Positions 22,899 through 28,619 of a stretch of DNA of 28,619 bases are shown in pieces (within the stretch, counting starts at the first letter, position 1; every line of letters begins with the position of its first letter). The notes beneath the pieces were generated by a model. The model searched no databases and was not told where the DNA came from. It saw only the letters and a program-made list of their open reading frames with translations. The DNA comes from Chromatiales bacterium (lineage in GTDB: Bacteria; Pseudomonadota; Gammaproteobacteria; Chromatiales; Chromatiaceae). Made by a program: the position numbers and the translations under genes. The stretch covers positions 1 to 28,619 of the forward strand of contig JANTHH010000006.1 of the NCBI GenBank assembly GCA_024762485.1, given 5' to 3'.

Positions 22899-24344
22899 AT
22901 GCCCATTGATTGGCGAAAGTATGATTCGGGTGAGTTCTACGACGAACTGATCGCGAGCCCGGGCCACCCGCGCCGCGCCGGGCATAAGCTGGCCAAGTAC
23001 CTGTCGAGTCTGACCGACGAGGAGTTGCGTGAACGCAGGGATGCCGCCTCAGCAGCCATCCATGGCATGGGAATCACTTTCACGATCTATTCCGAGGGCG
23101 ACAACATAGACCGCGACTGGCCCTTTGACATCATTCCGAGAATCATCTCCAACAGGGAATGGCAGAAAGTGCAGGCCGGCCTGTCGCAGCGGATCCGTGC
23201 GATCAACTGCTTCATCCAGGATCTCTACAACGAGCAGAAGATCTTTGAAGACGATGTCGTGCCGGCGGATATTGTGCTTGGATCGCGCAATTTTCTTGAG
23301 CCCTGTCGCGGTGTGACACCCCCGCATGGCGTGTGGTCGAACATCTCCGGTAGTGATCTGGTGCGGGACCATCGAGGTCGTTTCATGGTCCTCGAGGATA
23401 ACCTCCGGGTGCCTTCCGGTGTCTCCTACATGATCGAGAACCGTGAGGTCACCAAACGGGTCTTCCCAGAGCTTTTCGAGGAGCAGAGTATCCTGCCGGT
23501 GGACGAGTATCCGGTGCAGCTCTATGACATGTTGACCTCCCTTTCACCGCGCAAGCGCAAGCGCCCGGAGGTCGTCGTGCTGACCCCGGGCATCTACAAC
23601 TCCGCTTATTTCGAACATGCCTATCTGGCGCAGGCCATGGGCGTGAAACTGGTGGAGGGCAGTGATCTCTTTGTCGATGACAATGATTTCGTGCAACTGA
23701 AGGCCGTCGAGGGCCCCGAGCGGGTGGATGTGATCTATCGGCGAATCGATGACATCTTCATGGACCCGGAGGTGTTCCGGGAGGACTCGGTGGTTGGTGT
23801 GCCCGGATTGATGCGCGCCTGGCGGAAAGGGAATGTGGCCATCGCCAATGCACCCGGCAGTGGCGCTGCGGATGACAAGGTCGTCTACGCCTATGTGCCG
23901 AAGATGATCGAGTATTACCTGAAGGAAAAGGCGCTGGTGCCGAACGTCCCGACCTGGCTGTGTTCGGACGACAAACAGCGGGCCTATGTGCTGGAGCATA
24001 TCGCTGAAATGGTGGTCAAGCCCGCCAATGAGTCCGGTGGTTACGGCATCCTGATCGGCCCACAGGCCAGTCAGAAAATGCTCGAGGAATATCGCCAGCG
24101 GATCCAGGATGATCCACGAAACTACATCGCCCAGCCGACACTCCGTCTGTCGACTGCACCGGTACTGACGGATCACGGCGTGGCACCCAGGCACCTGGAT
24201 CTGAGGCCTTTCATCCTGCAGGGCGCAACCTCCACGGTTACCGCTGGCGGGCTTACCCGTGTGGCCCTGCGTGAGGGCTCCCTGGTGGTGAATTCGTCCC
24301 AGGGAGGTGGCAGTAAGGACACCTGGATCGTGGGGGTCGACTAG
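22899..24344 (+). CDS. Circularly permuted ATP-grasp protein (stand-alone)
   Basis: Protein of 481 residues of the circularly permuted type 2 ATP-grasp family (COG2308). It shows EDNLRVPSGVSYMIENRE near 166-183, TPGIYNSAYFEHAYLAQAMG around 228-247, KPANESGGYGILIGP near 374-388, and near the end GGLTRVALREG followed by QGGGSKDTWIVG. It aligns throughout with the first 500 residues of the fusion at 6611-9190, so the two are paralogs. The predicted activity is ATP-dependent amide bond formation; the substrate is unknown. The separate alpha-E gene begins 2 bases after its stop, so translation is tightly coupled. Confidence 0.93.
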   Translation: MPIDWRKYDSGEFYDELIASPGHPRRAGHKLAKYLSSLTDEELRERRDAASAAIHGMGITFTIYSEGDNIDRDWPFDIIPRIISNREWQKVQAGLSQRIRAINCFIQDLYNEQKIFEDDVVPADIVLGSRNFLEPCRGVTPPHGVWSNISGSDLVRDHRGRFMVLEDNLRVPSGVSYMIENREVTKRVFPELFEEQSILPVDEYPVQLYDMLTSLSPRKRKRPEVVVLTPGIYNSAYFEHAYLAQAMGVKLVEGSDLFVDDNDFVQLKAVEGPERVDVIYRRIDDIFMDPEVFREDSVVGVPGLMRAWRKGNVAIANAPGSGAADDKVVYAYVPKMIEYYLKEKALVPNVPTWLCSDDKQRAYVLEHIAEMVVKPANESGGYGILIGPQASQKMLEEYRQRIQDDPRNYIAQPTLRLSTAPVLTDHGVAPRHLDLRPFILQGATSTVTAGGLTRVALREGSLVVNSSQGGGSKDTWIVGVD

Positions 24345-24346
24345 CC

Positions 24347-25285
24347 ATGTTGTCACGCGTCGCTGAACGTCTCTATTGGATGGCACGCTATCTCGAGCGG
24401 GCCGAGAACACTGCGCGCCTGCTCAATGTCTATTCCCAGACGATCCTGGATCTGCCGCATGGTGTGGCACCGGCGTGGGATACCCTGTTGTGGATCACCG
24501 CCAGCAGTGATGTCTATGGTGAGCGTTACCAGAACATCAATGAACGCAATGTCATCAAGTTTCTGATGGCGGACCTCGAAAACCCCGGCTCGGTGATGAG
24601 TTCGGTCCGGTTTGCCCGGGAAAATGCACGGACATCCCGCGAGATCCTCCCTCACGAGGCCTGGGAACTGATCAATGAACTTTATGTGGATCTCAAGGCG
24701 AACGCGCAGAATTCCCTTGCCAGGCGCACCCGCTATCAGCTGCTGCAGCGGGTTTCTCGGACGACGCTGCAATTGACGGGTTTGTTGGAGGGGGCACTGA
24801 ATCATGGCATGGAGCGCCGTTTCATGGCGCTTGGTCGCAACCTGGAACGGGCCGATATGAGTAGCCGGACGCTGGATGTCGGCGCGGGGGTGCTGCTGCG
24901 TAATCCCGACAACGACGAGGTGGGCATGGCATATGAAGGCCTGCTCTGGACTCACCAGTTGAAGACACTCCATGCGCTGCATGCCTATCGCACAGCAGTG
25001 GGTCCACGCGTGGAAGTGGAATCGGTGATCTCATTCCTGGTGGATAACACCGCTTTCCCCCGGGCGCTGGGCTCCTGCATGATGACGCTCCATAACACCG
25101 CGGAGCAGTTGCCACGGCCGGAGGTTCCGATGGAGATGGTGAGCGCGGTGAGCCAGCGTCTGCATCGATTCAAAACAGCAGGTGTCGATGGCGTGGCACT
25201 GCATCGGTTCCTGGACAACTTCCAGAATGATCTGATTCGCCTGCAGGCTGTTTTCGATGAAACCTGGTTCCACGCCACGCACTGA
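24347..25285 (+). CDS. Alpha-E domain protein (DUF403)
   Basis: All-helical protein of 312 residues, the usual alpha-E length. The N-terminal motif MLSRVAERLYWMARYLERAE is the family signature and matches the opening of the C-terminal domain of the 6611-9190 fusion. The end of the family (HRFLDNFQNDLIRLQAVFDETW) is also present. It lies 2 bases after the ATP-grasp gene. The function is unknown; constant coupling to ATP-grasp genes suggests a partner or substrate-handling subunit. Confidence 0.93.
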   Translation: MLSRVAERLYWMARYLERAENTARLLNVYSQTILDLPHGVAPAWDTLLWITASSDVYGERYQNINERNVIKFLMADLENPGSVMSSVRFARENARTSREILPHEAWELINELYVDLKANAQNSLARRTRYQLLQRVSRTTLQLTGLLEGALNHGMERRFMALGRNLERADMSSRTLDVGAGVLLRNPDNDEVGMAYEGLLWTHQLKTLHALHAYRTAVGPRVEVESVISFLVDNTAFPRALGSCMMTLHNTAEQLPRPEVPMEMVSAVSQRLHRFKTAGVDGVALHRFLDNFQNDLIRLQAVFDETWFHATH

Positions 25286-25288
25286 AGG

Positions 25289-25322
25289 CTGAGGTGTTAT
25301 TGCAGGGCCTCGGGGTGTTTTT
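25289..25322 (+). terminator. Weak rho-independent terminator after alpha-E gene
   Basis: CTGAGG (25289-25294) and CCTCGG (25308-25313) form a 6-pair stem (one T-G pair) with a 13-base loop, followed after GGTG by TTTTT (25318-25322). The position between convergent stops fits, but the long loop and the 4-base spacer make it weak. Confidence 0.35.
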
Positions 25323-26069
25323 CTAACTGCAGGGTGGGGAGATGTCCAGTTCAAGCCGAGGCAGTTCGGTGAAAGCCTCCATCAGTTTCTCACCCCATGC
25401 CTGGTGCAGGCTCCGCAGGTAGGGGTCATCCTCCTCCAGGCGATAGCGTTTGATGCAATCGAGGACGTCGCGTTGTGTCGCTGCGACCTCGATCGGCGGT
25501 CCAACGGTCACATTGCTGCGCATGGTCGAGTCCATGGAGACCAGACCGCAGCGTATTGCATCCTCCAGGGTGGTCTCCGGACGGATGATGCGATCGAGAA
25601 TCGGTTTCCCGTATTTGACCTCCCCGATCTGAAGGAAGGGCGCGGTTTCAGAGCAGGTGATGTGGTTTCCCTGGGGATAGATGAGAAAAATATCCGGTTC
25701 CTGGCCGGCTATTTGTCCACCGAGCAGGAATGTCGCTTCAGAGCTGAAGCTCCCCTGATTCGCGGTCTCTGTATGCCTGACCTGTTCCTCGACACTCAGG
25801 GCACCAACGTAGTCAGCCACATCCCCCATGTAGTCCAGGGTCAGAAGGTTTTTTGCGGCTTTTTCATCGATATCGCGCTGGATGCGACTCACCACGGCCT
25901 GAGTGGTGGCAAGATTCCCTGCGCTGAGCAGTACAAACTGCCGGTGACCGGGCAGACCCCAGGTCCTCATCTTCGAGTAGACATCGACCTGGTCTGGCCC
26001 GGCATTGGTGCGAGAGTCCGACGTGAAAACCAGATGGTCCTGAAGTTTGATGGCGATGCAATAGGTCAT
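25323..26069 (-). CDS. Anbu proteasome-like peptidase
   Basis: Protein of 248 residues of the Anbu family, a bacterial relative of HslV and the proteasome beta subunit. After removal of Met1, the N-terminal Thr (TYCIAIKLQ) would be the nucleophile; the TSDSRTNAG motif supplies an Asp at mature position 17, and a Lys falls near position 32, both expected for the active site. LLSAGNLATTQAVV is a strong family hallmark. The ATG at 26067-26069 fits because Thr must follow Met; the frame continues to 26171 but is unlike the family there. It is convergent to the ATP-grasp and alpha-E genes it is usually found with, so it needs its own promoter. Substrates are unknown. Confidence 0.92.
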   Translation of the reverse strand: MTYCIAIKLQDHLVFTSDSRTNAGPDQVDVYSKMRTWGLPGHRQFVLLSAGNLATTQAVVSRIQRDIDEKAAKNLLTLDYMGDVADYVGALSVEEQVRHTETANQGSFSSEATFLLGGQIAGQEPDIFLIYPQGNHITCSETAPFLQIGEVKYGKPILDRIIRPETTLEDAIRCGLVSMDSTMRSNVTVGPPIEVAATQRDVLDCIKRYRLEEDDPYLRSLHQAWGEKLMEAFTELPRLELDISPPCS

Positions 26070-26423
26070 GCTTGTTCCGGCTAAAGGACAACCGCGGGCG
26101 CCATTCGCTGGAAACAGCGCTTGGCGAAGTGGGTGAATGATGGAATTGTACCCCGATGGTGGACTGCTCACTACAGAGTCATGCCCGGGGCGTCGCAGGC
26201 ATCCTGCTTATCCACAGGTCGAAGTATACATGCGGCCGGCCACCACCATCAGATAGGGAATGAGACGGGTTGATATGGGTCAAAGCGCAGAGTGGGCTTG
26301 TCGTGGATGGCGGTTCGAGTTCTCTCGTTCCGAGGGGGAGACAGACGAAGCCGTCCACGTGCCGGCAGCCTTGTTTCCACTGCCACCGGGAAGGTTGCCT
26401 TGCCGCGCAGCGGGTCGCCAACG
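26070..26423. other. 354-bp divergent region between anbu and HAD gene
   Basis: No credible gene is seen. A TACAAT on the minus strand (26145-26150) could be the anbu -10 element, but the -35 is poor. A hairpin, CGCTG-GAAA-CAGCG (26106-26119), lies in the presumed anbu leader and competes with a longer TTCGC/GCGAA pairing. No clear SD precedes the HAD gene. Confidence 0.35.
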
Positions 26424-27269
26424 ATGATCACGGACCAGCCGCCCAAGGCACTGTTGCTCGACATGGATGGGGTGCTCTATCACGGCGATCATGCCTTGCC
26501 GGGTGCCGCTGACTTCCTCGATGCCATCGCGTCGATCCCCCATCTGTTCATCACCAATAACCCGATTCTGCCGCCGGCGGCGGTGGTGACGCGGCTGCAG
26601 CGGCTTGGCCTGCCGGCCTACGATCCAGCCGATGTACTGACCTCCGCCCAGGCCACGGCGCGCTGGCTGGCCCGGGAGCGGCCGGGCTTCCGCTATTTCG
26701 CGGTGGGTGCCGACGGCCTCCACCAGGCACTCGCCGAGGTGGGTACGGCGGATGCCGAGCGCGCCGATTTCGTCGTCACCGGCGAGGGGCCGGGGCTGGA
26801 TTTCGACAGTCTCACCACCGGTATCAACCTGCTGATCAAGGGCGGGGCCCGCCTGGTGGCCACCAATCCCGACACCACAGTGGATGCCATGCGTGATGGC
26901 GAACACCTGGTCCTGCCCGGCGGCGGGGCACTGGTGGCGCCCTTCGCGGTGGCCAGTGGCCAGCAACCGGTGGTCATCGGCAAACCGAACCCGCTGTTGT
27001 ACGAGATGGCGCTGGACCGTCTGGGTGTGGTGGCCGGTGAATGCCTGATGATCGGCGACCGGCCCGATACCGATATCGCCGGCGCGGCGCAGCTGGGCAT
27101 GCACACCGCGCTGGTCCGTACCGGCCGCTTCGCCCCCGGTGCGCCCTGGCCTGCCGGGCTGCCGGTGGCGGAGATCGATGTGGCTGACCTGGCGGCGCTG
27201 CGCACCGCCCTGGCGGAACGCTGGGACGGCCTGCTCACGGGCAAGAAAAAACCGGCCGGAGCCGGTTGA
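26424..27269 (+). CDS. NagD-like HAD phosphatase
   Basis: Protein of 281 residues of the HAD superfamily, class IIA (NagD/phosphoglycolate phosphatase-like). The nucleophile motif is LLLDMDGVLYHG, with D13 and D15. Motif II is FITNN, and the last motifs are KPNPLLYEMAL followed by IGDRPDTDIAGA. It probably dephosphorylates a small sugar phosphate or nucleotide, but class IIA enzymes differ too much to name one. The ATG at 26424-26426 leaves the usual short N-terminus; the frame extends upstream to 26292 without similarity. No good SD is seen. The codons are almost all G/C-ending, apparently more so than upstream. Confidence 0.88.
   Translation: MITDQPPKALLLDMDGVLYHGDHALPGAADFLDAIASIPHLFITNNPILPPAAVVTRLQRLGLPAYDPADVLTSAQATARWLARERPGFRYFAVGADGLHQALAEVGTADAERADFVVTGEGPGLDFDSLTTGINLLIKGGARLVATNPDTTVDAMRDGEHLVLPGGGALVAPFAVASGQQPVVIGKPNPLLYEMALDRLGVVAGECLMIGDRPDTDIAGAAQLGMHTALVRTGRFAPGAPWPAGLPVAEIDVADLAALRTALAERWDGLLTGKKKPAGAG
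27246..27267 (-). terminator. Minus-strand hairpin-T terminator in 3' end of HAD gene
   Basis: On the minus strand AACCGGC, a 4-base loop, and GCCGGTT are followed by a T-run. On the plus strand this reads as an A-run at 27246-27251, AACCGGC at 27250-27256, and GCCGGTT at 27261-27267. The stem overlaps the last codons of the HAD gene. It would stop transcripts entering antisense from the right, although no minus-strand gene is visible there. Confidence 0.4.
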
Positions 27270-27541
27270 AGTGTCACAGAGTCCCCAGCCGGAGGCGGCC
27301 TTTGCTCGGGTCGGTTGTTGCTGATTGTTCTCGACAGCCTCCAAGGACGATCATGATGCAAGCAGTATTCAGGCCACTGGGATAAAGTTCAGTGTTAACA
27401 GGCTGTTGAAAGGCCCTGTCTGCACCGGCCGGGCCTTCCCTGTAAAAATAACTGACATCGCTGGGACCTCTGACCCCTCGGCCGGAACGCGCGGGGTCTT
27501 GTATCGGATAGCCTGTACCGGCTGGGAGGAAGAGCTCGAAC

Positions 27542-28619
27542 ATGAACACCAAGAAACGGTTGGCGGTCGCCTGCGGCCTGTATTTTACCCTGCTGGCAGG
27601 CCCGGCGACGGCGAAGAAAGCCCTGTTGAAAATGCCCGTCTATGTCGGCACCCACCTGACGGGTCTGGGCAGCACCCCGAAGTGGCTGGCCGAGCACATC
27701 AACGAGAGCGCCGGTGGCAGCCTCAGGATCAAGCTGTATGAACCGGGGAAACTGATCCCCGCCAAGGAGATCCTGCAGGCGGTCAACGCCGGGCAGGTGA
27801 ATGCCGGCTTCACCACGGCGGGATTCAATGCCGGGGTGCTGGGCAACAAGGCGGCCTTGTTTTCGGCCGTGCCCTTCGGTCCCGAGGCGCCGGAGTTACT
27901 GGCCTGGATCCACTACGGTGATGGCCGCAAGCTTTGGCAGGCGATGTACGACAAGGCGGGGCTCAACGTGCATACCATCCCCTGCGGCATCCTTGCACCG
28001 GAGACCTCTGGCTGGTTCAAGCGCCCCATCGACAAGCCGGAGGATCTCAAGGGGCTGCGCATGCGCTTCTTCGGTCTCGGTGCCCTGGTGATGGAGAAGC
28101 TCGGTGTCTCCACCAGCCTGCTGCCAGGCAGCGCCATCTTCCCCGCGCTGGAGAAGGGCGCCATCGACGCCACCGAGTTTTCCATGCCCGCCATTGACGA
28201 GCGTCTGGGTTTCTACAAGATCCTCAAATACAACTATTACCCCGGCTGGCATCAGCCTGCGACCCTGCTGGAGCTGCTGGTCAACGGTGACACCTGGCGA
28301 CAGATGGACAACCGCCAGCAGGGTCTGCTGGAGATGGGCTGCAAGGCGGCCATGCTCGATGGCCTGGCGTTGGGCGAGGCGATACAGTTTCCCGCAATGA
28401 AGAGGAACCTGACCGAACGGGGCGTGGAGAATCGCTACTGGTCACCGGAGATGCTCGATCTGTTCCGTACCAAGTGGGCCGAGGTGGTGGCCGAGCAGTC
28501 GGCTGCGGATCCGGACTTCAAGGCCATCTGGGACAACCTGCAGGCCTTCCGCGACGACTATCGGCTCTGGAGTGAATGGGCCTTTCTGCCCCGCCCGGGT
28601 ACCGAGCGCGTGGACAACG
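27542..28619 (+). CDS. dctP: TRAP transporter solute-binding protein DctP-like (3' end off window)
   Basis: Periplasmic substrate-binding protein of a TRAP transporter; 359 codons are present with no stop before the window ends. Residues 1-25 are a Sec signal peptide (basic MNTKKR, hydrophobic core, cleavage likely after ATA), with no lipobox. The mature part has the DctP fold, with KPEDLKGLRMRFFGLGA near 164-180 and LLPGSAIFPALEKGAIDATE (about 194-213), the usual ligand-binding region. The ATG at 27542 has GGAGGA 11 bases upstream. The membrane subunits DctQ and DctM would be expected to the right. The ligand is unknown; organic acids are common, but other ligands occur. Confidence 0.9.
   Translation, partial: MNTKKRLAVACGLYFTLLAGPATAKKALLKMPVYVGTHLTGLGSTPKWLAEHINESAGGSLRIKLYEPGKLIPAKEILQAVNAGQVNAGFTTAGFNAGVLGNKAALFSAVPFGPEAPELLAWIHYGDGRKLWQAMYDKAGLNVHTIPCGILAPETSGWFKRPIDKPEDLKGLRMRFFGLGALVMEKLGVSTSLLPGSAIFPALEKGAIDATEFSMPAIDERLGFYKILKYNYYPGWHQPATLLELLVNGDTWRQMDNRQQGLLEMGCKAAMLDGLALGEAIQFPAMKRNLTERGVENRYWSPEMLDLFRTKWAEVVAEQSAADPDFKAIWDNLQAFRDDYRLWSEWAFLPRPGTERVDN

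Overview
The window is GC-rich, densely packed bacterial DNA with mostly short gaps, Shine-Dalgarno sites and overlapping stop/start junctions. The gene set suggests a gammaproteobacterium, possibly a chemolithoautotrophic or sulfur-oxidising one: an Mrp-type antiporter, a multi-subunit 2-oxoacid:ferredoxin oxidoreductase, a DUF3417-type glucan phosphorylase and a TRAP binding protein. The taxonomic call is inference from gene content only. I saw no rRNA, tRNA, CRISPR array, insertion sequence or phage gene.

Layout. (1) 1-1869, minus: the front of an Mrp/Mnh cation/proton antiporter operon (E-F-G-MbhD-like-MbhE/B), running off the left edge. (2) 2116-2817, minus: an orphan ParA/MobD-like P-loop ATPase. 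(3) 3222-10079, plus: three genes, a transglutaminase-DUF2126 protein, a circularly permuted ATP-grasp fused to an alpha-E domain, and a second transglutaminase. (4) 10147-16040, minus: porC-porA-porB, a GltD-like flavoprotein with a fused ferredoxin domain, and after a gap a protein with an HPPD-like metal site. (5) 16510-19065, plus: alpha-glucan phosphorylase. (6) 19117-21184, minus: a CBS-pair protein coupled to an ArsB/NhaD-family transporter, and a possible 35-residue membrane peptide. (7) About 1 kb with no recognisable gene. (8) 22183-26069: an unrecognised 213-residue protein, a second ATP-grasp, a separate alpha-E protein, and, convergent to them, the proteasome-like peptidase Anbu. 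(9) 26424 to the end, plus: a NagD-like HAD phosphatase and a truncated TRAP-transporter binding protein.

The main theme is the ATP-grasp/alpha-E/transglutaminase/Anbu system. Comparative genomics has linked these families and proposed a peptide-ligation or tagging role, but the substrate is unknown. Here the system is present twice with complementary content. Cluster 1 has two transglutaminases and a fused ATP-grasp-alpha-E protein but no peptidase. Cluster 2 has separate ATP-grasp and alpha-E proteins plus Anbu but no transglutaminase. About 12.8 kb of other genes separate them. The two halves may form one dispersed system or two paralogous ones, and the 213-residue protein ahead of cluster 2 is a candidate extra component.

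The por block looks like a self-contained pyruvate/2-oxoacid:ferredoxin oxidoreductase in which the ferredoxin-like PorD module is fused to an NAD(P)H-flavin module. That would connect 2-oxoacid oxidation directly to NAD(P)H.
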